A DNA stretch of 11,482 bases from CAZONU01 sp965370045. GTDB taxonomy: Bacteria > Planctomycetota > SZUA-567 > JAKLDR01. Position 1 is the first letter of the stretch. Each line of letters opens with the position of its first letter. The stretch covers positions 1 to 11,482 of the forward strand of contig CBDUSI010000134.1 of the NCBI GenBank assembly GCA_965370045.1, given 5' to 3'. Shown here piece by piece: positions 1 to 6,825 of the stretch. The position numbers and the translations under genes are program-made. The notes under the pieces were generated by a model, which was given only the letters and a program-made list of their open reading frames with translations, did no database searches and was not told the origin of the DNA.

Positions 1-388
1 CACCACCACCTGCTGCAACCGGTTGATACTTGCCACCCATGGTGAGAGGATAGGATCTCGGTCTTGCGGCAGCCTTGGTAGTCATCTTTACCTTGGTTGT
101 GCCGGGAGTCGACGATTGAATAAGGCTGTTGGGGTCGGCCTTCAGCTTCGTGCTTACGATCTTCTTGACTTTGATCCCGGCGATAGCGGTCCCCTGTAGC
201 TCCTTGGACGTTCCCCCGGGGATGGTCTTCGTGAAGTCTTTTAGGCGTACAACGTTCGGCCCTGGATGGTTGATCTTGAATTTCGCCTCGTCATATGCGG
301 CAGCCAGCGCCACCGCACCGCTCACAAGATGAAACAACAAAACAAAGGCAAATACCGAAACCCTGCTTTTCCACTTTCTACTGACCAT
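1..388 (-). CDS. Exported protein of unknown function, partial (C-terminus beyond the left edge)
   Basis: The frame starts at ATG 388-386 and stays open to the window edge, giving 129 codons with no stop, so the gene is cut by the edge. The start is supported by a purine-rich Shine-Dalgarno (AGAGGGGGG) shortly upstream; an earlier ATG overlapping it runs directly into TGA. The N-terminus is a classic Sec signal peptide: MVSRKWKSR, then a hydrophobic core (VFAFVLLFHLV), then a likely cleavage after AVALA. The mature part is rich in K, T, P and G and contains short phrases such as FKINHPGPNVVRL and AIAGIKVKKIVSTKL, then a glycine-rich PVAAGGG at the edge. I do not recognise the family. It lies 76 nt downstream of the 693-aa exported TPR-like gene on the same strand, so the two may be co-transcribed. 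Cell-envelope or extracellular location is an inference from the signal peptide. Confidence 0.72.
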   Translation of the reverse strand, partial: MVSRKWKSRVSVFAFVLLFHLVSGAVALAAAYDEAKFKINHPGPNVVRLKDFTKTIPGGTSKELQGTAIAGIKVKKIVSTKLKADPNSLIQSSTPGTTKVKMTTKAAARPRSYPLTMGGKYQPVAAGGG

Positions 389-464
389 GATCACATCCCC
401 CCTCTTGGTTCCGCAAACCAGGTCCTACTCGCCAGGTCCGAAGGCATCAGGCATCGTCAAATCG

Positions 465-2546
465 TCAGCCCTCTTTCTTTGACCTTCTCTCGGCCAAGTG
501 AGACAGCACGATTTCTCGATACTGCCCCCTGGGATATCTCCGTAGGTATTCTATATACCGTTCCTTCGCTTTCTTCCAGTCAATATCCTCAAGGACAAAC
601 GCATGGTAAAATAAGCCCTGCTCGGCGAATTTCGTTCCCTTGCCTCGTTCTTGAAGCAATGGGAAGCAGCGTTTCCATATCTTGTCATAAAACTTACCGT
701 CTCGATCCATGCGGCATTGCACAGCAATGGCACACAGAGTATAGAGCGCTTTCGGGTAAATCCTAGTCTTGATGAACTTCGTATCCTCGAATACGCTCAG
801 GTAGCGGATTGATTCCTTCTCCCTTCCCTGCATGTGCTTGATGTTGCCAAGAAGATACCGAACGTAGGCTTCCTCCTCACGAGACAGCTTGCCGAATTCG
901 CCTTTCAGCAATCGTAGGTATATAGCCTCGCTCCCACGAAAATCGAGCGCATCGTAGGCGAAATTCCCAAGCAGAGCGGCAAGTTGCCTCTTTCCCCGAA
1001 AAACCCTGAGAAACTCATTCTCAGCGCGGGGTCCAAGCTTGTCTTCCGCTGCTGCCGCCAGACGCTGCGCGGTGCTACCCCAGATTTCTTTCTCATCAAG
1101 GCGGCACCGGGCATCGTACTTGCGGAGTCCGAGGAAAATTGTCCGCGCCTTTTCCATCTTGCCATACAAATAATACAACACGCCGCGACGGATATTCATC
1201 CGGTAGCAAAGGTCGTCTAGATACCAAGGGGCTTGCCTACGATTCACAATGGCTCCGACCCCCATGCGACTCTTGCCGATGTTGCCCCAGCCGTCACGGC
1301 GGTATCTCGCCGGAGGCGCGACCGCCACTTTTCTCGCCTTGCCGGGCACGTCAAACACGCCAATCTCCCGGTCAACCTTCACCACATGTTCGAGCCAGGA
1401 ATTGGCTCGTTCAAAGTACATCGCTGCCTTCGTGTCAACCAACCGCACCTCAAAATAGAAGTCTCCCAAGTCGACCAGTATTTCGCCCCGATACAACCCG
1501 AACTCGTTCTCCTTGATGAACTTTTCCGCCGTCCGCTCCGCGAGCATGGCCGCCTTCTTTCCCGTAGGAACGGCCTTCATCCGGGCGACGCGCGCCTCGA
1601 TCTTCCTGATCGCGTCCTTGATTTCCTTGCGTGCCGCTACGGGAGATATCGAGCGCTCCGCATCGCGCAGCAATTCTTTGTTCTCCGCCAGCCGCCGTTT
1701 TATCGTTGCGACGGCGCGGTTCGCTTTCTTCGCGTTCTCGGGCTCCGCCAGCGCCAGCAGGCACTTGATCGAGTAGCACATAGCCGCCTCGGACCAGACC
1801 GTCTTCGGGAATTCCTTCTTGATGCCATCATAGGCCAGATACGCTTCGAGGTACGCCTTCCTGCTTCGGCGCTTCGCTTCCGCGTCGCGGTAAAGCACCC
1901 AACCCTTGCCGTACTTCTTGATCTCGATCATCCGCTTCGCCTCGGCGAGCTTGGCCCGAATGGTCCTGGTCTCGACTATCGGGAGATTGTACTTGCTCAC
2001 CGCTTTGTGAAGCGCCAGCGAGTATACGAGCGCTTTCTGCGCTTTCCTCAGTTCACCGACATCGTCGGACTTCTCTGCGAAGATGCAGCCCAGGTAATAG
2101 GCGGCCTCGACGGCGCGCTCGCACTTGGTTTGCTGAGCAAGGAATTGGTCGAAACCCTTGATGGCCTCATCCCGCTTGCCCTCAATCGCCAGGATGCGAA
2201 GGAGGCCGACTTTTCCTCGAAGCCCCCACCGGCTGCCAGCCTTTTCCTTGAGGTCCGTGAATGCCCGCCGGGCCTCGGCCAGCGTTCCTCTCTCGCCCTC
2301 GGCGTGAAAGCGCAGGCAAAGCTCGGCGTAGCGGAACAGGGCCTCGTCGCCCCTGGCCGTGCCCGGCTTTCCGAGGGCCTTGAACCATCTGAATGCCTGA
2401 ACGCTGTCCTTCTTCTCCTTGGATGCGGCCAGTCGCCTGGCCTTTTCAAGAGGCGTCTCGGGTTTCCTGGGCTCGCCGCCGAGCGCGGCGCAACGAACCA
2501 GCAGCACCGCACATGCTACTATGGGCAAGCTTAACCTGGATATCAC
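465..2546 (-). CDS. Large exported TPR-like repeat protein, function unknown
   Basis: This 693-aa protein probably starts at GTG 2546-2544, with a G-rich Shine-Dalgarno (GGGGGGAA) about 7 nt upstream. The N-terminus is signal-like (basic ISR, then LPIVACAVLLV, up to residue ~22), so the protein is probably exported. Cys19 sits in LVRC, a poor lipobox because Arg is at -1, so lipidation is doubtful. The rest is almost all helical and rich in K, R, A and E. TPR-like helix pairs are visible around residues 65-100, 105-140, 145-180, 230-260 (AYDGIKKEFPKTVWSEAA resembles BamD/YbgF-type repeats), 450-480, 530-585 and 640-685 (KERYIEYLRRYPRGQYREI). No catalytic motif is seen. Known TPR proteins of this kind scaffold envelope complexes; any role here is inference. 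It is upstream of, and in the same direction as, the small exported gene at the left edge. Third-position GC is lower than in the 3.6-10.7 kb operon. Confidence 0.85.
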   Translation of the reverse strand: MISRLSLPIVACAVLLVRCAALGGEPRKPETPLEKARRLAASKEKKDSVQAFRWFKALGKPGTARGDEALFRYAELCLRFHAEGERGTLAEARRAFTDLKEKAGSRWGLRGKVGLLRILAIEGKRDEAIKGFDQFLAQQTKCERAVEAAYYLGCIFAEKSDDVGELRKAQKALVYSLALHKAVSKYNLPIVETRTIRAKLAEAKRMIEIKKYGKGWVLYRDAEAKRRSRKAYLEAYLAYDGIKKEFPKTVWSEAAMCYSIKCLLALAEPENAKKANRAVATIKRRLAENKELLRDAERSISPVAARKEIKDAIRKIEARVARMKAVPTGKKAAMLAERTAEKFIKENEFGLYRGEILVDLGDFYFEVRLVDTKAAMYFERANSWLEHVVKVDREIGVFDVPGKARKVAVAPPARYRRDGWGNIGKSRMGVGAIVNRRQAPWYLDDLCYRMNIRRGVLYYLYGKMEKARTIFLGLRKYDARCRLDEKEIWGSTAQRLAAAAEDKLGPRAENEFLRVFRGKRQLAALLGNFAYDALDFRGSEAIYLRLLKGEFGKLSREEEAYVRYLLGNIKHMQGREKESIRYLSVFEDTKFIKTRIYPKALYTLCAIAVQCRMDRDGKFYDKIWKRCFPLLQERGKGTKFAEQGLFYHAFVLEDIDWKKAKERYIEYLRRYPRGQYREIVLSHLAERRSKKEG

Positions 2547-2603
2547 CGGTGTTCCCCCCGAACCCTCCGGCCCGAGCCTGCCAGCAAACAGCAGACTGCT
2601 ATT

Positions 2604-2632
2604 AGTCTACACATCAGACGCAGCTCGGACAA
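2604..2632 (-). promoter_or_regulatory. Candidate sigma70-type promoter for the 693-aa exported protein
   Basis: On the minus strand, TTGTCC (2632-2627, 4 of 6 matches to the -35 consensus) and TAGACT (2609-2604, 4 of 6 matches to the -10 consensus) are separated by exactly 17 nt. The -10 lies about 58 nt before the GTG start at 2546, which leaves room for a normal 5' UTR. This is a pattern match only, in a region less GC-rich than its surroundings. Confidence 0.3.
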
Positions 2633-2759
2633 GGAAAAACAGCCGGAAAATGCGCCGGTCTCGTCCTGTATATCCGGTCGGCGGCTGATATTTCGCAACG
2701 CACATGTGCATACGTTGCCCACACGTTCTGTCTCGCTGGAGGGCGGTTGGCAGTGCGGT

Positions 2760-2837
2760 TTCGCCTCACTGATGGTTCATGAACAACTCCTGCTCATCAG
2801 CCATCAGCCATCGCCCATCAGCCATGAGTGAGGCGAA
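2760..2837. repeat. 11-bp inverted repeat bracketing the heptamer repeats
   Basis: TTCGCCTCACT (2760-2770) is the exact reverse complement of AGTGAGGCGAA (2827-2837). The 56-nt interval between them contains the CATCAGC tandem run. The right arm is also the left half of the tight hairpin at 2828-2844, so the GCCTCAC word can pair in two alternative ways. The function is unknown. Confidence 0.6.
2795..2825. repeat. Tandem heptamer repeat, CATCAGC x ~4.4
   Basis: The units are CATCAGC (2795-2801), CATCAGC (2802-2808), CATCGCC (2809-2815, one mismatch), CATCAGC (2816-2822) and a partial CAT (2823-2825). This is a short intergenic heptanucleotide repeat of the kind scattered in some bacterial genomes. 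With seven-base units and no unique spacers it is not a CRISPR array. Confidence 0.75.
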
Positions 2838-2844
2838 GCCTCAC
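2828..2844 (-). terminator. Candidate hairpin (terminator-like) after the methyltransferase
   Basis: The sequence GTGAGGC-GAA-GCCTCAC forms a perfect 7-bp stem with a 3-nt loop. On the minus strand it lies 73 nt after the annotated methyltransferase stop (2917) but only 10 nt after the stop at 2855 that would end the frameshift-restored reading frame. No T-tract follows in that direction, so an intrinsic terminator is only possible; it could equally be an RNA-stabilising hairpin or part of a repeat. Confidence 0.35.
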
Positions 2845-2916
2845 GGGGAAGTCGTCAGGCGGGTGGCTTCTGGTAGACCCCCCAGAAGAGGCAGCCCGCG
2901 GGCACTTTCAGGGGTG

Positions 2917-3501
2917 TCAACGTGCGCCGGGCCTGAGCAGGCGGCTGATCTCTCCGAATACAGCAGGCTTCTGCTCGAAGGGCACGTGGCCCAGGACGTT
3001 GTCCGACAGGACGAAATCGAAATGGCCGCTGGGGTAGGGCACTGCCGCCGAGTCGCACTGCAGAACCTCCCGGTAGAGGCCCTGGTTCCCGGCCAGCGAC
3101 TCGACGGAGTAGTCGATCCCGTACACTTCGCCGTACTCGCAGAGCAGGCGCTTGCCGCTGCCGCAGCCCATGTCCAGGATACGCAGGGACTTCCCGCCGG
3201 AAGCGGCCCTCTCCAGCCACTTCCAGAGGAAGAAGCGGTTGGCGGCGGCCAGGCTGGAGTGTCGCAGGTAGAGCATGGTCTTCCCGAGGAGAGAGGGATT
3301 GCGGGGCAGGACGAACTCGTCCACGCCCGAGAAGCGCCCCTCGTAGAAGTCGTGTTTCTCCAGCAGGGCGGCGATCCCGTTCTCGATGCGTGCCGCGGGG
3401 AAATGTTCGCAGGCCTCGACCCGGTCGGCGGTGAGGTCAATAACGATGGCCTTCCCACAAGCGGGGCAGCAGAGATCGGCGTACCTGTCGGACTCGGTCA
3501 T
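2917..3501 (-). CDS. Class I SAM-dependent methyltransferase with Trm112-like N-terminus (probable C-terminal frameshift)
   Basis: The frame encodes 194 aa from ATG 3501. Residues 9-47 resemble a Trm112-type zinc-ribbon segment: LCCPACG, a lone later Cys (EACEH), and ARIENGIAALLE in the place of the usual YPIRDGIPVLL. The second Cys pair is incomplete, so zinc binding may be lost. Residues ~107-190 are a Methyltransf_11-type Rossmann fold: SAM motif I ILDMGCGSGKRL (108-119), acidic motif II VYGIDYS (Asp130), CDSAAVPYPSGHFDFVLSDNVLGHV (149-173, given in pieces: CDSAAVPYPSGHF and DFVLSDNVLGHV), and RLLRPG near the end. The frame stops straight after RPGAR, whereas family members usually continue with another strand. 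One inserted base near 2927-2933 would extend it to TGA 2857-2855, ending CLFWGVYQKPPA. The substrate cannot be told. No Shine-Dalgarno is visible; TATACT abuts the ATG. It is divergent from the ctpA operon. Confidence 0.75.
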   Translation of the reverse strand: MTESDRYADLCCPACGKAIVIDLTADRVEACEHFPAARIENGIAALLEKHDFYEGRFSGVDEFVLPRNPSLLGKTMLYLRHSSLAAANRFFLWKWLERAASGGKSLRILDMGCGSGKRLLCEYGEVYGIDYSVESLAGNQGLYREVLQCDSAAVPYPSGHFDFVLSDNVLGHVPFEQKPAVFGEISRLLRPGAR

Positions 3502-3570
3502 AGTATAGTGAGGAGAGTCTACGGGCTGGCCTCACCCCGGCGCAAGCCTCTTTTGGCGACGGTGTCCGGC

Positions 3571-3598
3571 TTGAAACCTCGCGGCCCCCCGGTTAAAC
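3571..3598 (+). promoter_or_regulatory. Weak candidate promoter for the ctpA-eda operon
   Basis: TTGAAA (3571-3576) and TTAAAC (3593-3598) are spaced by 16 nt, 35 nt ahead of the chosen ctpA start. The -35 matches 4 of 6 and the -10 only 3 of 6, so this is a weak call. It is supported mainly by position, in the divergent intergenic region 3502-3632 before a long co-directional gene run. Confidence 0.22.
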
Positions 3599-3632
3599 TC
3601 CGCCCTTGATGACCCGCTTAAAGGGAGTTCCC

Positions 3633-5072
3633 ATGCGCAAGAGAATGCTCGTGCTCCTGGGCGTCTCGGCCGTCCTGGCTGCCGCCGCCTGGGCGCTGCC
3701 GTCGATCTTCGAGAGCCCCCGGGCCGGCGAGCCGGCCGGCAAGCCGCTCGACCCCCGTGCCGAGGCCCGGCGGCGCATCCGCGAGACCGAGGCCCTGGCC
3801 CGGGTCAAGCGCATCATCCTGGACACCTACGTCAAGAAGGTCGACGAGAAGAAGATATTCTACGGGGCGCTGCGCGGCATGGTCCGCGAGCTCGACCCCC
3901 ACAGCCAGTTCATGACCCCCCAGGAGTACGCGGACCTCAACGCCTCGACCACCGGCCAGTTCGGCGGCCTGGGCATCGAGGTCACCCAGCGCGACGGGTG
4001 GCTCACGGTGGTCACTCCCCTGGTGGGCACGCCGGCTTTCAAGGCCGGGGTGCTGCCCGGCGACCGCATCGTCAAGCTCGACGGGAAGACCACCGACCAG
4101 CTCAGCCTGTCGGAGGCCGTCCACAAAATGCGCGGCAAGGCCGGCACCGGGATCGTGCTGGGCATCGTCCGCCGGGGCCTGACCAAGGTCCTGGACATCA
4201 AGATCGTCCGCCGGAAGATAGAGGTGGACTCGGTGCGCATCCCGCACTTCGTCGACGAGAAGAACAAGATCGCCTACGTCAGCCTGACCACCTTCCAGGC
4301 GGACACCGCCGAGGAGCTGGAGCGCGCGCTCAAGAAGCTCGAGAGGGGGGGCATGCGCGCGCTGGTCCTGGACCTCAGGGCCAACGGCGGCGGGAGCATG
4401 GTCGCGGCCATCAAGGTGACCGACCTGTTCATCTCCAAGGGACTGATAGTCAGCACCCGGGGGCGACCCACCTCGCGCCGCGACAACCGTCCCTACCCCG
4501 CCCACAAGATCGGCACCCGCCCGGACTATCCCCTGGCGGTGCTGGTCAATCAGGGTTCGGCCAGCGCCTCGGAGATCGTGGCCGGCGCACTGCGCGACCA
4601 CCACCGGGCCATCCTGGTCGGGGAAAAGACGTTCGGAAAGGCCTCGGTGCAGACCCTCCGCGAGGTGCGCATCGGCAAGGACAAGGCCGGACTCAAGCTG
4701 ACCACCGCCCATTACTACACGCCCAGCGGCCAGCTCATCCACAAGAAGGGCATCGTCCCGGACGTGAAGGTGCCCATGAACCCCCAACTGCTGGCCGAGG
4801 TCTTCAAGCAGCAGCACGACAGATGGGTCAAGCTCAACGCGCCAAAGAAGGAAAAGAAACCTGGAGCGGAGAAGGCCCCGGCGCCCGAGAAGAAACCGGA
4901 GCCGGCCAAGGGCCCGGAGGAGAAGGGCGCGGACAAGGGCGACAAGAAGCCGGAGGTGGTCGACATCCAGCTGAAGGCCGCGGTCCGCGCACTGCGCGCG
5001 GTGCTCATCGACCGCGCCCGCGGCGAGGAAATCAAGCCCGCGCCGGAGAAGTCCAAGCCTGCCGACGGCTAG
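3633..5072 (+). CDS. ctpA: C-terminal processing protease, peptidase S41/CtpA family
   Basis: I chose ATG 3633 because AAAGGGAG lies 5 nt upstream; the frame is open back to a TTG at 3606 that lacks such support. The product is 479 aa. Residues 1-22 (RKRMLVLLGVSAVLAAAAWAL) form a signal peptide or membrane anchor, so the protease acts in the periplasm. A PDZ domain spans ~110-185 (GGLGIEVTQ, APFKAGVL-like TPAFKAGVLPGDRIVKLDG). The S41 core spans ~190-380 and holds the catalytic Ser311 in GSASASEIVAGAL and Lys336 in EKTFGKASVQ, followed by YYTPSGQLIHKKGIVPD. Both members of the Ser/Lys dyad are present, so activity is expected. The family trims or degrades envelope proteins from their C-termini. 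An unusual tail follows: a K/P/E-rich linker (~403-440), then a short helix (DIQLKAAVRALRAVLIDRA). It is the first gene of the operon, with 3 nt to the next. Confidence 0.94.
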   Translation: MRKRMLVLLGVSAVLAAAAWALPSIFESPRAGEPAGKPLDPRAEARRRIRETEALARVKRIILDTYVKKVDEKKIFYGALRGMVRELDPHSQFMTPQEYADLNASTTGQFGGLGIEVTQRDGWLTVVTPLVGTPAFKAGVLPGDRIVKLDGKTTDQLSLSEAVHKMRGKAGTGIVLGIVRRGLTKVLDIKIVRRKIEVDSVRIPHFVDEKNKIAYVSLTTFQADTAEELERALKKLERGGMRALVLDLRANGGGSMVAAIKVTDLFISKGLIVSTRGRPTSRRDNRPYPAHKIGTRPDYPLAVLVNQGSASASEIVAGALRDHHRAILVGEKTFGKASVQTLREVRIGKDKAGLKLTTAHYYTPSGQLIHKKGIVPDVKVPMNPQLLAEVFKQQHDRWVKLNAPKKEKKPGAEKAPAPEKKPEPAKGPEEKGADKGDKKPEVVDIQLKAAVRALRAVLIDRARGEEIKPAPEKSKPADG

Positions 5073-5075
5073 TTC

Positions 5076-5753
5076 ATGGTAGACAGCAACCTCGATCTCG
5101 CGGAGCTTGCCGAGCAAGCTTGGCGCGCCTTCGACAGGGCGGAGTACCACCGCGCAGAAGAGATATACGAGGTGTGCCTGGAGCAGACACCAACCGCTGA
5201 TTTGCAGCGCCGCCGGGAACTGAGATACTTGCTGGCGTTTGCCTACGCGCACACGGGCAGATTTCGAGAGGCCCGGGCGATATACACGGACCTCTTGGCT
5301 TGGCAAAGAGAAAGCGGTTCCCAGACAGCCCCGGGCGGGGAGTGGAGCGCAGCCGTTATGCTCCACCAGCTGGCCATGGTCGAGCGACTCGCCGGGGACA
5401 CGGGAGCCGGCTTCCGATACCTGGAAGAGGAACGGTCCTTGCGCGAGGCCGACGACAACGCGGGCCTCAGTGCGAACAGCTATGAATTCGGCGAGCTGTA
5501 CCTGATGAGGGGCGACCCGGGCCGGGCCGAGGAGGAAATGCGCCGGTCACTCGACGAGTCACACAAGTCGGGCGACATGGTCTGCGAAGCCTGTTCCTTG
5601 AGGGGGTTGGGGGACGTGCTGGCGGCCCAAGGCAGGTCGGCGGAGGCACGATCCTGCTACCGGAACAGCATCGGGCACTTTTTCGAAGCTGGCGACATGA
5701 TCGGCGCGGATGACGTTCGCGCCAAGGTGGGCCGTCTGGCCGGGAAGCCGTAG
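5076..5753 (+). CDS. Cytoplasmic tetratricopeptide-repeat protein
   Basis: This is a 225-aa protein with no signal peptide or membrane segment. Helix pairs with TPR spacing appear at residues ~11-39 (AEQAWRAFDRAEYHRAEEIY), 50-76 (YLLAFAYAHTGRFREARAIY), 93-121, 135-163 (FGELYLMRGDPGRAEEEM) and 174-203 (LRGLGDVLAAQGRSAEARSC). The G-x-x-x-x-A consensus is clear in the 2nd, 4th and 5th. Such proteins serve as protein-protein adaptors; the partner is unknown. ATG 5076 follows the ctpA stop by 3 nt and has no Shine-Dalgarno, so translation probably depends on coupling. It ends 4 nt before tsaD. By eye its codons are less GC-saturated than those of ctpA and tsaD, which may mean it joined the operon later. 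Confidence 0.85.
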   Translation: MVDSNLDLAELAEQAWRAFDRAEYHRAEEIYEVCLEQTPTADLQRRRELRYLLAFAYAHTGRFREARAIYTDLLAWQRESGSQTAPGGEWSAAVMLHQLAMVERLAGDTGAGFRYLEEERSLREADDNAGLSANSYEFGELYLMRGDPGRAEEEMRRSLDESHKSGDMVCEACSLRGLGDVLAAQGRSAEARSCYRNSIGHFFEAGDMIGADDVRAKVGRLAGKP

Positions 5754-5757
5754 TCCG

Positions 5758-6825
5758 ATGCTGGTCCTGGGCATAGAGAGTTCCTGCGACGAGACCGCCG
5801 CGGCGCTGGTCGCCGGCGGCCGGGAAGTCCTTTCCAGCGTCGTGGCCAGCCAGGTGGAACTGCATGCCCGCTTCGGCGGGGTGGTCCCCGAGGTGGCCGG
5901 CCGGGCCCACGCCGAATGCATCAGCCGCATAATCGAGCAGGCCTTCACCGCGGCGGGCGTCGCGCCCGGCGAGGTCGACGCCGTGGCGGTCACCGTGCGC
6001 CCGGGGCTGGCCGGGTCCTTGCTGGTGGGCGCCAGCGCCGCCGGGGGGCTGGCCCTGGCCTGGGAGAAGCCGCTGGTCGGGGTCCATCACCTCGTGGCCC
6101 ACGCCTACGCGCCCTTCATGGCCGGGCTGGCGGAGTACCCCTTCGCCTGCCTGGTGGCTTCCGGCGGGCACACCAGCATCTACGAGTGCCGCGCCCCGCT
6201 GGATGCCGAGCTGCTGGGCGCGACAATCGACGACGCTGCCGGCGAGGCTTTTGACAAGGCCGCGGTGCTCCTGGGCCTGGGCTTTCCCGGCGGGCCGGCG
6301 GTGAGCCGCGCGGCCGAGGAGGGCGACCCGGCGGCCTTCGCTTTCCCGCGGAGCATGCTCGCCGACCCCGGCCACGACTTCAGCTTCAGCGGCCTGAAGA
6401 CCGCGCTGCTCTACGCCATAAGGGGCCCCGGCTGCCAGGGACCGGAGCTGGAACTGACTGACGGCGTGAAGGCCGACCTGGCCGCCAGCTTCGAGCAGGC
6501 GGCCTGCGAAGTGCTGGCCGGGAAGCTGGTCCGCGCCGCGGTCGAGCGTAATCTCTCCACCGTCGCCCTGGCCGGCGGGGTGGCCGCAAATCGACGTTTG
6601 CGAGGGATGCTGGCCACCGATGCGGAGAAGGCCGGGCTGCGTTCTGCGGTTGCGCCGCCGGAGCTCTGCACCGATAATGCCGCCATGATTGCCGGGCTGG
6701 CCCACCATCAGCTCGAACGCGGCGACGGGCTCGGCCCCGACCGCCTGCAACTCCGTGTCGTTCCCCAACTCGAGAGACCGCGCCGGAAAGCTCGAAGCCG
6801 GAAGGCTCGAAGGAAAAAGCGATGA
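5758..6825 (+). CDS. tsaD: tRNA N6-threonylcarbamoyladenosine (t6A37) synthase subunit TsaD
   Basis: TsaD transfers threonylcarbamoyl from TC-AMP onto A37 of ANN-decoding tRNAs, working with TsaB and TsaE in the cytoplasm. I chose ATG 5758 (355 aa) because the protein then opens MLVLGIESSCDETAAALV exactly as the family does; the frame is open further upstream to 5710 inside the TPR gene. Diagnostic motifs are the metal-binding His111 and His115 (HHLVAH), ASGGHTSIY (134-142), GATIDDAAGEAFDKAAVLLG (154-173), FPGGP (176-180), FSFSGLKTALL (208-218), LAGGVAANRRLR (271-282) and metal-binding Asp306 in CTDNAAMIAG. All key residues are present. The Glu common between the two His residues in bacteria is Val here, as in Kae1-type proteins. 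The C-terminus is an unusual basic tail (RPRRKARSRKARRKKR) partly made by a 15-bp duplication. It overlaps the next gene by 4 nt (ATGA). Confidence 0.96.
   Translation: MLVLGIESSCDETAAALVAGGREVLSSVVASQVELHARFGGVVPEVAGRAHAECISRIIEQAFTAAGVAPGEVDAVAVTVRPGLAGSLLVGASAAGGLALAWEKPLVGVHHLVAHAYAPFMAGLAEYPFACLVASGGHTSIYECRAPLDAELLGATIDDAAGEAFDKAAVLLGLGFPGGPAVSRAAEEGDPAAFAFPRSMLADPGHDFSFSGLKTALLYAIRGPGCQGPELELTDGVKADLAASFEQAACEVLAGKLVRAAVERNLSTVALAGGVAANRRLRGMLATDAEKAGLRSAVAPPELCTDNAAMIAGLAHHQLERGDGLGPDRLQLRVVPQLERPRRKARSRKARRKKR
6782..6811 (+). repeat. 15-bp tandem duplication at the 3' end of tsaD
   Basis: GCCGGAAAGCTCGAA (6782-6796) is followed directly by GCCGGAAGGCTCGAA (6797-6811), with 14 of 15 bases identical. 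It is in frame and encodes part of the basic tail (RKARS then RKARR), ending just before the AAGGA Shine-Dalgarno and the ATG of the transporter gene. Confidence 0.8.

Larger units (their letters stand above)
2547..2854. other. Gene-poor spacer between the exported-protein pair and the methyltransferase
   Basis: I find no convincing gene here. The short open frames lack Shine-Dalgarno sites and recognisable protein features. The stretch holds the candidate promoter at 2604-2632, a perfect 10-bp palindrome GCACATGTGC at 2700-2709, the heptamer repeat at 2795-2825, and inverted repeats built on GTGAGGC/GCCTCAC. The two flanking minus-strand genes are therefore likely to be separate transcription units. 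No tRNA or known riboswitch fold is recognised. Confidence 0.55.

Noticed and set aside
2489..2492. Lipobox at Cys19 of the 693-aa protein
   Set aside because: LVRC has Arg just before the Cys, which lipoprotein signal peptidase sites do not normally allow.
1233..2534. A 433-codon plus-strand frame opposite the 693-aa TPR-like gene
   Set aside because: The minus-strand frame is longer, with a signal peptide, Shine-Dalgarno and coherent helical repeats. The plus-strand translation has no such features.
2700..2709. The palindrome GCACATGTGC as a regulator-binding operator
   Set aside because: It is a perfect 10-bp palindrome, but it lies about 90 nt upstream of the candidate promoter and has no second copy or recognisable regulator motif.
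2795..2825. The CATCAGC run as a CRISPR array
   Set aside because: The units are 7 bp, directly adjacent and without spacers, and no cas genes are present.
3508..3535. GTGAGG (3508-3513) and CCTCAC (3530-3535) upstream of the methyltransferase as a partner of the 2827-2844 repeats, making the gene a mobile cassette
   Set aside because: Only 6-7 bases are shared, and the surrounding sequence does not match. This is likely chance in GC-rich DNA.
3618..5366. A 582-codon minus-strand frame opposite ctpA
   Set aside because: It is a GC-rich shadow of the S41 protease gene, with a Leu/Gly/Asp-rich pseudo-protein and no motifs.
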